This document shows, in pieces, positions 18,694-27,873 of a stretch of DNA of 59,433 nucleotides. Each line of letters starts with the position of its first letter. The stretch's first letter is position 1. The DNA comes from Flavobacterium sp. Lineage in GTDB: Bacteria; Bacteroidota; Bacteroidia; Flavobacteriales; Flavobacteriaceae. The position numbers and the translations under genes are program-made. The stretch lies in assembly GCF_027484705.1 (NCBI RefSeq), contig NZ_JAIXSL010000023.1:1-59433 (forward strand), written 5' to 3'. The notes below the pieces were generated by a model. It made no database searches. It saw only the letters and a program-made list of their open reading frames with translations, and had not been told where the DNA came from.

Positions 18694-19419
18694 ATGAAGA
18701 TTATCGCCGTCATTCCCGCACGCTACGCCTCAACCAGATTTCCCGCAAAACTGATGCAGGATTTGGGAGGCAAGACCGTCATTACGAGAACTTATGAAGC
18801 CGCTGTCAATACGAATTTGTTTGACGATGTTTTTGTCGTGACCGATTCGGATGTCATTTTTGACGAAATTGTCTCGCACGGCGGAAAAGCCATCATGAGC
18901 CAAAAGGAACACGAATCCGGCAGCGACCGTATTGCTGAAGCCGTGGAAAACCTTGAAGTGGATATTGTGGTGAATGTGCAGGGCGACGAGCCTTTTATTG
19001 ATAAGGATTCGCTGGAGAAAGTCATCGAAGTTTTCAGGAATGATTTAGACAAGAAGATTGACTTGGCTTCGTTGATGCGCGAAATCAAAGACGAGCATGA
19101 AATCAACAATCCGAACAATGTGAAAGTGGTCGTCGATCAGTTTGGCATGGCGTTGTATTTTTCGCGTTCGGTGATTCCTTATCCGCGCGATAACAATGTC
19201 GGTGTGCGTTATTTCCAGCATATCGGGATTTATGCGTTCAGAAAACAGGCGCTTTTGGATTTCTACCATTTGCCGATGAAATCGCTCGAAGCTTCCGAAA
19301 AACTGGAGCAGTTGCGTTATCTCGAATTCGGCAAGCGCATCCGAATGGTCGAAACTTCGCATGTGAGCATTGGCATTGATACGCCTGAAGATTTGGAACG
19401 TGCTAGAAAGTTGCTTTAA
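18694..19419 (+). CDS. kdsB: 3-deoxy-manno-octulosonate cytidylyltransferase (CMP-Kdo synthetase)
   Basis: 241 residues. KdsB activates Kdo with CTP to CMP-Kdo for attachment to lipid A in lipopolysaccharide synthesis (cytoplasm). Motifs: [19 protein letters not shown] with the nucleotide-binding PARY.STR.P.K, VVTDSD, the ESGSDR loop, NVQGDEPFI and [12 protein letters not shown] at the C-terminus. The frame is open upstream to 18595, but ATG 18694 fits the family N-terminus and keeps repeat copy C out of the gene. Confidence 0.96.
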   Translation: MKIIAVIPARYASTRFPAKLMQDLGGKTVITRTYEAAVNTNLFDDVFVVTDSDVIFDEIVSHGGKAIMSQKEHESGSDRIAEAVENLEVDIVVNVQGDEPFIDKDSLEKVIEVFRNDLDKKIDLASLMREIKDEHEINNPNNVKVVVDQFGMALYFSRSVIPYPRDNNVGVRYFQHIGIYAFRKQALLDFYHLPMKSLEASEKLEQLRYLEFGKRIRMVETSHVSIGIDTPEDLERARKLL

Positions 19420-19421
19420 TG

Positions 19422-19512
19422 GATGGCACGCAGATTGGGCGGATTTAACGGATTGCCGCAGATTTAAAGTATAAAATCCGTGTAAATCAGTGCTATCAGC
19501 GTTATCAGTGTA
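19422..19512. repeat. Intergenic repeat family 2 (CGGATT-type), copy 1
   Basis: A stretch built from words such as GGCACGCAGATT, GGCGGATTTAACGGATT, GCCGCAGATTTAAA and, inverted, AAATCCGTGTAAATCAG. It fills the gap between kdsB (+) and the ion channel gene (-), which converge. Related copies are at 21059-21239 and 42726-42784. Confidence 0.6.
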
Positions 19513-19520
19513 CCATAAAA

Positions 19521-20243
19521 TTATTCCTTATTCTCATGATCGAAGTAACCTTTGCTTTTGATCTGTGTCGTGAAGAAATTCAAAAACAAAACCACAAAGA
19601 ACAAGAACAGCAATGCTTGTGTCGAAACCAGGATTTTTCCAATGGTCGTAACCGGATGCAAATCGCCATAACCGATAGATGATGACGTGATGATGCTGAA
19701 ATAAATCGCGTCGAAGTGGCTCACGAAAGGTTTGTTGAGGTAATTGCCGCAAGAATAAAATACAGCGTACGCAAAAATGATTTCGAGATAATTGAGGAAC
19801 AGCATCAGAATCGATCTTTTGTAGGAACGCGGACGTGAGATCATATCTGACGCAAAAATCAAAGTCGGGATATACAACACCGTTTCGAGCAATACGTAAA
19901 TCATAATCATGACGACCCAACGGTGATCTTGCCAATGGTTCCAAAGGATTACAATCGGAAAAATGACTTTCATCAAAATATAGGCATCCATAGCCAAATC
20001 CTGGTATTCTTCGCCTTTTTTGGCCGCAAGATATTTAATGTAAACGCCCGGAAATAGCAGTTGCGAAAACGAGAGGAACAGCCGCACAATTTTCTCGATG
20101 CCGTTGTCGTCCTGATGGTCGTTGTTCCAGATCGCCTGGATGTTGCGTATTCTTTTCTGAATCGGATTGTACTTCGTTTTTGGAAGCCGGGACACATTTC
20201 CGAGTAATAATTTCCTTACGATTTCATGCGGTTTTCTAAGCAT
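19521..20243 (-). CDS. Two-pore-segment potassium channel family protein
   Basis: 240 residues. The C-terminal half is a K+ channel pore module: a membrane helix (LMLFLNYLEIIFAYAVFYSCG), a pore helix and the selectivity filter SSSIGYGDLHPVTTIGK, then a second helix rich in Leu/Phe (ILVSTQALLFLFFVVLFLNFF). Two further hydrophobic segments lie near residues 90-135, so the total is about four. No RCK/TrkA-N nucleotide-binding domain is attached, which leaves gating unknown. It converges with kdsB across a family 2 repeat. Confidence 0.88.
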   Translation of the reverse strand: MLRKPHEIVRKLLLGNVSRLPKTKYNPIQKRIRNIQAIWNNDHQDDNGIEKIVRLFLSFSQLLFPGVYIKYLAAKKGEEYQDLAMDAYILMKVIFPIVILWNHWQDHRWVVMIMIYVLLETVLYIPTLIFASDMISRPRSYKRSILMLFLNYLEIIFAYAVFYSCGNYLNKPFVSHFDAIYFSIITSSSIGYGDLHPVTTIGKILVSTQALLFLFFVVLFLNFFTTQIKSKGYFDHENKE

Positions 20244-20413
20244 ATCAAGTCAGGGTTTGACTTAGCTAAGTTACGAATTAATAGGCGTTTCCGTGGGTTC
20301 CCTAACAGAAAATACATGACTTCTTTTTCGTTTTTTTTCTAATGTTTGAAATTTTTTAAAACCGGAATTAAAATCTCACCGTACATGCCCTTATAACTTT
20401 TAAAATAAAAACT

Positions 20414-20971
20414 ATGAAAGCACAGAAATTAATCTCGAACTCGATTTTCGCATTGACCTTACTTTTAGTAAGCGTAGTCTTCGGTCAGAAAACCGTCATG
20501 GTAGGCGGCGCTGCGATGTATCCAAGTAAAAACATTATTGAGAATGCCGTCAATTCCAAAGACCACACGACTTTGGTCGCTGCCGTAAAAGCTGCTGGTT
20601 TGGTCGAAACCTTACAAGGAAAAGGCCCGTTCACCGTTTTTGCCCCAACCAATGCAGCGTTCGATAAATTGCCAAAAGGAACTGTTGAAACCTTATTGAA
20701 ACCCGAAAACATCAAAACATTGCAAACGATTTTGACTTACCACGTGGTCGCCGGAAAAATGAATTCGGGCGATATTGCTAAAGCGATTAAAGCCGGAAAA
20801 GGCAAAGCTACTTTGAAAACGGTAAGCGGTGGAACGCTGACCGCCTGGATGAAAGGAAAAGATTTATACATTACGGACGAGAATGGCAAATCAGCTAAAG
20901 TGACGATTGCGGATGTGAACCAATCCAACGGTGTGATTCACGTGATTGATAATGTGGTGACGCCAAAATAA
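20414..20971 (+). CDS. Secreted fasciclin (FAS1) domain protein
   Basis: 185 residues: signal peptide (SIFALTLLLVSVVFGQ), short linker, then a single FAS1 domain from about 45 to 183. The two FAS1 conserved blocks are visible: GPFTVFAPTNAAFDKLP (H1) and TYHVVAGKM, ending NGVIHVIDNVVTPK (H2). FAS1 domains mediate adhesion or ligand binding at the cell surface or periplasm. The gene is monocistronic and ends at a strong terminator. Confidence 0.95.
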   Translation: MKAQKLISNSIFALTLLLVSVVFGQKTVMVGGAAMYPSKNIIENAVNSKDHTTLVAAVKAAGLVETLQGKGPFTVFAPTNAAFDKLPKGTVETLLKPENIKTLQTILTYHVVAGKMNSGDIAKAIKAGKGKATLKTVSGGTLTAWMKGKDLYITDENGKSAKVTIADVNQSNGVIHVIDNVVTPK

Positions 20972-21010
20972 AAAATAGATTTAGGGAAATTTTGTTATGA
21001 GAATTGGTTT

Positions 21011-21042
21011 AAAAAGAGGGCAAGGGATTGTCCTCTTTTTTT
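21011..21042 (+). terminator. Intrinsic terminator of the fasciclin gene
   Basis: AAAAAGAGG (21011-21019) pairs with CCTCTTTTT (21032-21040), loop of 12 bases, followed by more T. It sits 40 bases after the fasciclin stop codon. Confidence 0.85.
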
Positions 21043-21058
21043 GTTATAGCATTAAGGA

Positions 21059-21239
21059 ATGAAAATGGAACGCGGATCACACGGATTTATCGGATTCACG
21101 CGGATTAAAATTTTTAGAATCAATGAAAATCTGCGTCAATCGCGTCATCTGCATGTCAATAAAGTTTTTTTAATAACACATTGGATATTTTTAGAAATCC
21201 GCGTAAATCTGTGTCATCCGTATCATCCGCGTGCCATCA
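21059..21239. repeat. Intergenic repeat family 2, copy 2, with inverted arms
   Basis: The left arm (21062-21110) carries AACGCGGATCACACGGATTT and TTCACGCGGATT. The right arm (21190-21238) reads, on the other strand, GGCACGCGGATGATACGGAT and TTTACGCGGATTT. The arms form an imperfect inverted repeat of about 50 bases around a centre that holds more of the same words. The repeat runs into the TGA stop of the GH114-like gene at 21237-21239. It lies between two converging genes. Confidence 0.75.
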
Positions 21240-22187
21240 CTTATTATAAAGAAAATAATAACCTTCAACGTTGTCTAAAAAAGCGCCATTAAATCCGGCA
21301 TCGATGATTTTTTTGAGATAAGATTCGTCATTGCCGTAGATGATTTTTTCCCAGTCGTCGTGCCAGAACTGCACGTAAAATTCATCATTATAACCCGCAT
21401 ATTTCTTTTTGATCCAAACCGGATTGTTGATTTTCCAGTGGCGTTTCCAGTAATAGCGCCAGTTTTCCGCCGCACCGATATTGACGTAAGCGACAATCAG
21501 TCTTTTGCCGCCATTGGCTTTTGTTTTGAGTTTTTCTATTTCTTTAGCCGATAGCGGTTTGTTGTTGTAAAACAAATCGATAGCGACCATGTCGTAATTC
21601 GTTTCGGCGATGGCACTCAGGAAAAGATGTTTGGTTTCCAAATTAATCGGATTAATCAAATACAAATAATTCTTCGCATCGCTTAGTTTCAGAATATCGT
21701 TGGCGTTTTCGTTCGGAATGTTGGTCGGAATTTCACGGTAATGTTCATTCGTTTTCACCCGAGGATATAATAAAAAACCTTCCTGATCACTTTGCGATTT
21801 TACCGATTCGATGGCAGTGGATTCCAAAATGAAATCAGAAAACATGATCTGCTTTTTGCCTTTCAATTTGCGCAACATGTTGAGGCGATAAGTGTCTGTT
21901 TTTGGTTTTTGGTCGTAGAATAAATCTTCGACTGCAATGCCGTCGATGGCATCCACGTAAGCATTTCTCAAATTCCCATTCGGGTTCATTTTTTCAAACG
22001 CGAGTTCGGGTCCGTTTTGTGGAATGATGATGAAAGTCGAGTCGATGCTTTTGGCGTATTTCGAAATATCGATGACGAAATTCTGCATTTTGATTCCGGC
22101 CTGCGTGGTCTTGCTTTCTTTCAACGGAATGAACGCTACTATAAAAAGCAACAGCCAGGAAAATAAGAATATGGATTTTTTTCGCAT
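21237..22187 (-). CDS. Secreted GH114/TM1410-like glycosidase family protein
   Basis: 316 residues. The N-terminus has a signal peptide or membrane anchor (KKSIFLFSWLLLFIVAFIPL). The rest follows the TM1410/GH114 TIM-barrel family (endo-alpha-1,4-polygalactosaminidase-like): FVIDISKYAK at the first strand, YVNIGAAENWRYYW, YVQFWHDDWEKIIYG and the C-terminal FLDNVEGYYF with the conserved Asp. GH114 enzymes cut galactosaminogalactan-type polymers; the bacterial members mostly have unknown substrates, so the activity here is only family-level. It is 10 bases downstream of the spermidine-synthase-like gene, a probable two-gene operon. Confidence 0.8.
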   Translation of the reverse strand: MRKKSIFLFSWLLLFIVAFIPLKESKTTQAGIKMQNFVIDISKYAKSIDSTFIIIPQNGPELAFEKMNPNGNLRNAYVDAIDGIAVEDLFYDQKPKTDTYRLNMLRKLKGKKQIMFSDFILESTAIESVKSQSDQEGFLLYPRVKTNEHYREIPTNIPNENANDILKLSDAKNYLYLINPINLETKHLFLSAIAETNYDMVAIDLFYNNKPLSAKEIEKLKTKANGGKRLIVAYVNIGAAENWRYYWKRHWKINNPVWIKKKYAGYNDEFYVQFWHDDWEKIIYGNDESYLKKIIDAGFNGAFLDNVEGYYFLYNK

Positions 22188-22197
22188 CGTAGGTTTT

Positions 22198-22866
22198 TTA
22201 ATTGAGTGTTTTTTGGATCACAATCAATTCGTTATGGTTTTCGATTCTCGGAATCGTGAAAACAGTAAAAGGTAAAGTATGGAACTCGGAAAGGTATTGT
22301 TTATTGCGTTGGTTTTGTTTTTCGTCGAGCGTCATCGTGTTGAATAAAATATATCCGCCGGCATTCAGAATATTCCCAAGCCGGTGGATGAAGAATTTCT
22401 CGAACAAAAAGTTGGGCATGTGCGTATCCTGAAACACATCGATGATGATCAAATCGTAAGTGGCTTTGGTTTTCAATACGAATTCGAAAGCATCGTCAAT
22501 CACAAGGTTGAGGTTCGCAATTTTGTCAAGTTGGAAATATTCATTCGCCAATTGAATCACTTCCGGATCGATTTCTACGCCGGTCATTTTGCCTTTGTAA
22601 TGGATTTCATCAACTAGCGTTTTGATGACGCTTCCGCCCGCAACACCAAGAATCAAAAGGCTTTCCATCGATCTGATTTTGTCAAATCCTATCTTTTTCA
22701 AGCCCAATCTCAAAACGCGCTGTAAACTGCCATAAGAGTAGTTGGTATTTTGGGAATCGAGTACGAGCTGGCCATTGTTCCAGTTGATTTCAATCGACTT
22801 GCTGACCGCAGATTTTTTGTGGTAGACCCGGATCGGAATCAGATAGCTCAGCATTCTTCGCAGCAT
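22198..22866 (-). CDS. Spermidine synthase-like methyltransferase-fold protein
   Basis: 222 residues with a Rossmann methyltransferase core as in SpeE: LILGVAGGSVIKTL (nucleotide loop), GVEIDPEVIQLANEYF, VIDDAFEFVL and YDLIIIDVFQD. The N-terminal strand region (SYGSLQRVLRLGL) corresponds to the SpeE substrate-binding part but is reduced. It could transfer aminopropyl or methyl groups; many such single-domain homologues are not true spermidine synthases. It precedes the GH114-like gene by 10 bases and diverges from the acyltransferase. Note that an arginine decarboxylase operon lies about 8 kb away. Confidence 0.8.
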   Translation of the reverse strand: MLRRMLSYLIPIRVYHKKSAVSKSIEINWNNGQLVLDSQNTNYSYGSLQRVLRLGLKKIGFDKIRSMESLLILGVAGGSVIKTLVDEIHYKGKMTGVEIDPEVIQLANEYFQLDKIANLNLVIDDAFEFVLKTKATYDLIIIDVFQDTHMPNFLFEKFFIHRLGNILNAGGYILFNTMTLDEKQNQRNKQYLSEFHTLPFTVFTIPRIENHNELIVIQKTLN

Positions 22867-22926
22867 TTGAAATAATTTTTCCTCAAAAATAAGAGATTAA
22901 TGCTAATTTTACAGAAATAGTTTCGC

Positions 22927-23493
22927 ATGAAAAAAAGTATTTACCGTTTTATTTTCTATTATCTCATGGGTTGGAAAATCATCGGTACCGTCGATCCGAA
23001 AATCAAAAAATGCATCTTCATGGTGATGCCGCACACGAGTTGGCACGACTTCTATCTCGGGCTTTTTTCGAGAGGCATTATTGGTTTGGACATGCATTTC
23101 GTAGCAAAAAAAGAGTTGTTCCGATTTCCGTTCGGCTGGTATTTCCGTTGGATGGGTGGCACACCGTTAGACCGTTCTGGTGGCTTAAACAAAGTAGATA
23201 CGATTGCCGAAATTTTCAACAACAAAGAAGTCTTCAGAATGGGAATTTCACCTGAAGGCACGCGAAAAAAAGTCACGGAACTCAAAACAGGTTTTTATTA
23301 TATAGCCTTCAAAGCCGGCGTTCCGATCATTCCTGTAGCTTTTGATTTTGGAAAAAAAGAAGTCCGATTTGGCGCGCCGTTTAATCCAACCGGTGATTTC
23401 CAGCAAGACATGAAAATCATCATGCCGCATTTTTCAGGCGTCATCGGTAAGATTCCCGAAAATGGTTTTGATTTTAACCCTGATTCCATTTAA
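22927..23493 (+). CDS. 1-acyl-sn-glycerol-3-phosphate acyltransferase-like protein
   Basis: 188 residues, PlsC superfamily. The catalytic H(x4)D is in MPHTSWHDFY. Next come FRWMGGTPLDRSGG and the phosphate-binding ISPEGTRKK, then GFYYIAFKAGVPIIPVAFDFG, all in the usual order. The enzyme class acylates lysophosphatidate or related lipids at the inner membrane; the small size and the TSWHD variant are typical of flavobacterial members whose acceptor is uncertain. It starts a + strand pair with the M14 peptidase 11 bases downstream. Confidence 0.9.
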   Translation: MKKSIYRFIFYYLMGWKIIGTVDPKIKKCIFMVMPHTSWHDFYLGLFSRGIIGLDMHFVAKKELFRFPFGWYFRWMGGTPLDRSGGLNKVDTIAEIFNNKEVFRMGISPEGTRKKVTELKTGFYYIAFKAGVPIIPVAFDFGKKEVRFGAPFNPTGDFQQDMKIIMPHFSGVIGKIPENGFDFNPDSI

Positions 23494-23504
23494 TTTACTT
23501 TCCC

Positions 23505-24659
23505 ATGAATTTTGAACAACTTGCTGACACGTACAAAGAACCTGTTTTGTCAGGCCGTTACATCACTTTAGAAGACATTGAGCCTTTACTGAATCAATGG
23601 AATACCGACAACCAATTGAAAGTAGCCGGACAGTCCGTTTTGCAACAGCCGATTTATACCTATATATTAGGACACGGAACGACGCGCGTTTTGATGTGGT
23701 CGCAAATGCACGGCAACGAAAGCACGACTACGAAAGCAGTTTTTGATTTGCTGCGTTTTCTTCACAGCGATAATGAAATAGCCAAATCGTGGTTGTCGCA
23801 TTTTACGTTTATGATTTTACCAATGCTGAATCCTGATGGCGCTAAAGTGTACACGCGTGAAAACGCAAACGGCATTGATCTCAACCGCGATGCTCAGGAT
23901 TTATCGCAACCTGAAAGTAAAATTCTTAGAAATTGCTTTAATGAATTTCAACCGCAGTATTGTTTCAATCTTCATGACCAGCGTACGATTTATGCGGTTG
24001 GCGATACTAACAAACCTGCCACAGTTTCTTTTCTGGCTCCGGCCTACAATGCTTCGCGCGATATGAACACCGTACGCGAAAAAGCCATCGGGATTATTGT
24101 GGCGATGAATGAGACTTTACAAAAGATTATTCCGAACCAAGTCGGTCGTTTTGATGATGCGTTCAATCTGAATTGCGTGGGCGATACTTTTCAGTCGCTC
24201 GAGGTGCCGACCATATTATTCGAAGCCGGACATTTTCAAAAGGATTATCAGCGGGAACAAACCAGAAAATTCATTTTTATGGCCTTAGTTTCCGGATTGC
24301 AGTTTATTTACGAAAACGTTGTAGTTGACAATAAAACTACCGATTACTTGAATATTCCTCAAAATAAAGCCGTTTTTTTCGATATTGTTTATAAAAATGT
24401 CAAAATAAATTATGATGGTATTGAAAAAAATACGAATTTCGCAGTTCATTATAAGGAAGAGTTGCAAGACGGTCAACTTTGTTTTAATGGATATTTCGCC
24501 CAGATAGGAAATCTCGAAGCTGCTTTCGGACATTTTGAATACGATGCCGAAGGCGCACTTTACTCTGATTCAGTCGATAATATTCCGAAATTAGAAACAA
24601 AAGCCGATTTTTGGTTAGATAAAACTATAGAAATTGTTAACGGACGGATAAATTGTTAA
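23505..24659 (+). CDS. M14 family zinc carboxypeptidase-like protein
   Basis: 384 residues. Zinc ligands of the M14 fold are visible: HxxE in SQMHGNESTTT and the third His in FNLHDQR. Substrate-binding NGIDLNRDAQDLSQPES and the catalytic-Glu region TILFEAGHFQKDYQ are also present. There is no signal peptide, so the protein is probably cytoplasmic, as for the Bacteroidota peptidase M14 group of unknown substrate. The ~90-residue C-terminal extension (DYLNIPQNKAVFFDIVYKNV onward) lacks a motif I know. It follows the acyltransferase with 11 bases between. Confidence 0.88.
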   Translation: MNFEQLADTYKEPVLSGRYITLEDIEPLLNQWNTDNQLKVAGQSVLQQPIYTYILGHGTTRVLMWSQMHGNESTTTKAVFDLLRFLHSDNEIAKSWLSHFTFMILPMLNPDGAKVYTRENANGIDLNRDAQDLSQPESKILRNCFNEFQPQYCFNLHDQRTIYAVGDTNKPATVSFLAPAYNASRDMNTVREKAIGIIVAMNETLQKIIPNQVGRFDDAFNLNCVGDTFQSLEVPTILFEAGHFQKDYQREQTRKFIFMALVSGLQFIYENVVVDNKTTDYLNIPQNKAVFFDIVYKNVKINYDGIEKNTNFAVHYKEELQDGQLCFNGYFAQIGNLEAAFGHFEYDAEGALYSDSVDNIPKLETKADFWLDKTIEIVNGRINC

Positions 24660-24735
24660 TAGTTTTTAATTTTTATAACGAAAAATTCAATTGTTCTTTT
24701 TACATTTAGGCAAAACAAACAATAACAATATTTTT

Positions 24736-25215
24736 ATGAGCAAGTTTCGATTAGATGAAGTAGATCACCAGATTTTGGATATGTTGATTGACAATACCAG
24801 AATACCTTTTACTGACATTGCCAAAAAATTATTAATCTCAGCCGGAACAGTTCATGTGCGGGTAAAGAAAATGGAAGATGCCGGAATCATCATGGGTTCG
24901 TCATTGGTGCTTGATTATGACAAATTGGGTTATTCTTTCATTGCCTATATCGGAGTGTTTTTGAACAATACGTCGCAGACCAAATTCGTTTTGGAAAGAA
25001 TCAACGAAATTCCATACATCACGGTAGCTTCTGTAACGACAGGGAAGTTCAACATTTTCTGTAAAATCAGAGCGAAAGATACCAAGCACGCGAAAGAAGT
25101 GATCTTCATGATTGATGACATCGAAGGGGTTTACAGAACCGAAACGATGATTTCCCTCGAGGAAAGTATCAATGATAAGAAACGTTTGATGCATACTATT
25201 TTCAAAAATATGTAA
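24736..25215 (+). CDS. Lrp/AsnC family transcriptional regulator
   Basis: 159 residues. The frame opens at 24691, but ATG 24736 begins the family N-terminus MSKFRLDEVDHQILDMLIDN. An AsnC-type helix-turn-helix spans residues ~8-55 (PFTDIAKKLLISAGTVHVRVKKMEDAGII), followed by the RAM ligand-binding domain (YSFIAYIGVFLNN...VTTGKFNIFCKIRAKD). Such proteins form octamers that respond to amino acids. No target can be named, although the adjacent ppc gene and the M14 peptidase are candidates. A terminator follows. Confidence 0.94.
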   Translation: MSKFRLDEVDHQILDMLIDNTRIPFTDIAKKLLISAGTVHVRVKKMEDAGIIMGSSLVLDYDKLGYSFIAYIGVFLNNTSQTKFVLERINEIPYITVASVTTGKFNIFCKIRAKDTKHAKEVIFMIDDIEGVYRTETMISLEESINDKKRLMHTIFKNM

Positions 25216-25241
25216 GCCACTTGAACGTACTATAATGATAG

Positions 25242-25272
25242 AACCTCAAGTTAACGCTTGGGGTTTTTTGTT
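25242..25272 (+). terminator. Intrinsic terminator after the Lrp-type gene
   Basis: AACCTCAAG (25242-25250) pairs with CTTGGGGTT (25257-25265) with one G-T pair and a 6-base loop; a T-rich tail follows. It lies 26 bases after the regulator stop and about 30 before the ppc start, so ppc needs its own promoter or read-through. Confidence 0.75.
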
Positions 25273-25303
25273 TTTTAATAGAATTTTAAAACGGTTTTCC
25301 ATC

Positions 25304-27862
25304 ATGTACACACTGACCAAAATAGAACGCTTCAACCAAAACGTACTTTCGAAATACCACGTCTACAACAGTGTTTTCCTGACTTTGCCATTTGATTCCG
25401 TCGGAAATACCGGCGTGATGTTGCCGTTGTTTTCGGAAGTGTGTGAAAAAGGATTCCAAAAGCACGAAACGCCGATACAGATCGTAGATTTCTTCAACAA
25501 AAAATACCTCGACGACGCGCCGGAATGGGACAGAATTGGTTTGTTGTTCCGTTTCATTCAATATATCGAAAGGCAAATCGTACTATTCGACGCGATTGAA
25601 GACGCCGCTTTTCCAATCGTCAACAACCTCGAAGGGAAAGGTTCGTTGCGCGATATCAAAGACACCGCCGAAGCGAAAGGCATGATTGAAATCTTCCGCC
25701 AGTTTTTAAAAGACTTCAATGTCAGAACCGTGTTGACCGCACACCCGACACAATTTTATCCGGGTTCCGTGCTTGGAATCATTACCGATTTGACTGATGC
25801 GATCCGTGAAGATGATTTGGTCGAAATCAAGGAACTGTTGTCGCAACTCGGCAAAACACCGTTCATTAAAAAGCAAAAACCCACGCCATTTGATGAGGCC
25901 GTGAGTTTGGTCTGGTATCTTGAGAATGTGTTTTATGAAACCAGCGGTGCCATGTTGTCTTACATCCAAAAGAATGTTTTTGATGGCGGCAATCTTGAAA
26001 ATCCGATCTTCAACCTTGGCTTTTGGCCCGGTGGCGATCGAGATGGAAACCCGTTTGTCACGACTGAAATCACACTTAAAGTCGCAGACCGTTTGCGCAC
26101 TTCGATTCTGAAAAGTTATTATAAAGACATTCGCAAGCTCAAACGCAAGCTCACTTTTTACCAAGTGGACAACCTGATTGCAGAATTGGAGTCGAAAATT
26201 TACCGTTCCGTTTTTTATTCCCAAGGTGAAATCTACATCACGCTCGAGGAATTCAAGGCTCGATTGCAAGACATCAAAACGATCATCATCAACGAACACC
26301 AGTCTTTGTATCTTGATGAAGTGAATGAATTGATCAATAAAGTGACGCTGTTCGGATTTTATTTTGCATCGCTTGATATCCGCCAAAACAGCAAAATACA
26401 CGATGCCGTTTTTGACGATATTTTTAAATATACGTCAGGCTACGAATCAAAACCAATTACAGAAAAATTAGAAGATTTGTCGCAGATGCAAGGCAATTTA
26501 GATCCAAAGGATTTCACCGACGAAATGACGCAATCTACCATCGGATCAGTCTATGCGATGAAAACCATTCAGCAAAACAACGGTGAATTGGGCTGTAATC
26601 GCTATATCATCAGCAATTGTGAAAGCGCTTTGCATATCATGCAGACTTTTGCTTTAGTGCGCCAATGCGATTGGGAACATCCGACGGTTGATATTGTTCC
26701 GTTGTTTGAAGTCATCGATGATTTGCAAAACGCGCCACAAATCATGGAGCAATTGTATTCGAATGCTATCTATAAAAAACACCTCGAGCACCGTGGCAAC
26801 CAGCAAACTGTGATGTTAGGGTTTTCTGACGGCACCAAAGATGGCGGTTACCTGATGGCGAATTGGAGCATTTACAAAGCCAAAGAAAACATCACTTCAA
26901 TCTCAAGGAAATATGGCATTAAAGTGCTTTTCTTTGACGGACGCGGTGGTCCACCAGCTCGTGGAGGCGGAAAAACACATAAGTTTTACGCTTCGTTGGG
27001 TTCTACCATTGAACATCAACAGATTCAAGTTACGGTGCAAGGCCAAACCATCAGTTCCAATTTCGGGACGCTTGACTCTTGCCGTTACAATCTCGAAAAT
27101 CTATTGACGGCTGGCGCAACGAATCAGGTTTTTGCCGAAACGCAGGCTACTTTGACCGAAACTCAAAAAGCACTGCTCGACGAAATCGCCTCCATCGGTT
27201 ACACCAAATATTCGGATTTCAAAAACCACCCTAAATTCATTCCGTACCTTGAGCAGATGAGTACGCTGAATTATTACGCGAAAACTAATATTGGCAGCCG
27301 TCCGTCGAAAAGAAAAAACTCGGATAAGCTTGATTTTTCTGAGTTGCGAGCAATTCCGTTTGTAGGTTCGTGGAGCCAGCTTAAGCAAAACGTTCCCGGA
27401 TTTTTTGGCGTGGGAAGTGCTTTGAAACATTTTGAGGAAACCGGTCAATGGGAGAAAGTTCAGGATTTGTATGACAGTTCTTTGTTCTTCAAAACTTTGC
27501 TCGAAAACAGCATGATGTCGCTCGCCAAATCATTTTTTCCACTGACGGCCTATATGAAGGATGATCCGGAATTCGGCGATTTCTGGCAAATCATTTACGA
27601 TGAATTTCTCGAAACCAAACGTTTGTTGCTCAAAATAGCCGGCCACCAAGAATTGATGGAAAATTATCCTGACGGAAAAGCTTCGATTGCGATGCGCGAG
27701 AATATCGTGAAACCGCTGCTGACGATTCAGCAGTATGCGCTTTCGAGAATCAACCAATTGCAGCAAAATGAAAATCCTGATACCGAATTGATCAAAATGT
27801 ATCAGAAAATTGTAACGAGATCGCTGTTTGGGAATACTAACGCGAGTAGAAATTCCGCTTAA
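25304..27862 (+). CDS. ppc: Phosphoenolpyruvate carboxylase
   Basis: 852 residues. The enzyme adds bicarbonate to phosphoenolpyruvate to give oxaloacetate, replenishing the TCA cycle. Catalytic landmarks: TVLTAHPTQ with the essential His, GFWPGGDRDGNPFVT, LDIRQNS, EVIDDLQNAP, GFSDGTKDGGYL and the glycine-rich loop GRGGPPARGGG. That loop differs from the GRGG(S/T)(I/V)GRGG form of E. coli and matches the variant used in Bacteroidota. The C-terminus ends RNSA instead of the usual RNTG. The frame is open to 25235, but that part covers the terminator hairpin, and ATG 25304 (MYTLTKIERFNQNV) is the better start. DinB follows after 11 bases. Confidence 0.96.
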   Translation: MYTLTKIERFNQNVLSKYHVYNSVFLTLPFDSVGNTGVMLPLFSEVCEKGFQKHETPIQIVDFFNKKYLDDAPEWDRIGLLFRFIQYIERQIVLFDAIEDAAFPIVNNLEGKGSLRDIKDTAEAKGMIEIFRQFLKDFNVRTVLTAHPTQFYPGSVLGIITDLTDAIREDDLVEIKELLSQLGKTPFIKKQKPTPFDEAVSLVWYLENVFYETSGAMLSYIQKNVFDGGNLENPIFNLGFWPGGDRDGNPFVTTEITLKVADRLRTSILKSYYKDIRKLKRKLTFYQVDNLIAELESKIYRSVFYSQGEIYITLEEFKARLQDIKTIIINEHQSLYLDEVNELINKVTLFGFYFASLDIRQNSKIHDAVFDDIFKYTSGYESKPITEKLEDLSQMQGNLDPKDFTDEMTQSTIGSVYAMKTIQQNNGELGCNRYIISNCESALHIMQTFALVRQCDWEHPTVDIVPLFEVIDDLQNAPQIMEQLYSNAIYKKHLEHRGNQQTVMLGFSDGTKDGGYLMANWSIYKAKENITSISRKYGIKVLFFDGRGGPPARGGGKTHKFYASLGSTIEHQQIQVTVQGQTISSNFGTLDSCRYNLENLLTAGATNQVFAETQATLTETQKALLDEIASIGYTKYSDFKNHPKFIPYLEQMSTLNYYAKTNIGSRPSKRKNSDKLDFSELRAIPFVGSWSQLKQNVPGFFGVGSALKHFEETGQWEKVQDLYDSSLFFKTLLENSMMSLAKSFFPLTAYMKDDPEFGDFWQIIYDEFLETKRLLLKIAGHQELMENYPDGKASIAMRENIVKPLLTIQQYALSRINQLQQNENPDTELIKMYQKIVTRSLFGNTNASRNSA

Positions 27863-27873
27863 ATTTTTATTTT

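Noticed and set aside
25242..25272. Hairpin before ppc considered as a regulatory leader
   Set aside because: Short stem plus T-rich tail right after the Lrp-type stop codon is sufficiently explained as a terminator.
25706..26401. 231-codon open frame antisense to ppc
   Set aside because: It lies wholly inside ppc, whose catalytic motifs are intact, and shows no independent motif or promoter.
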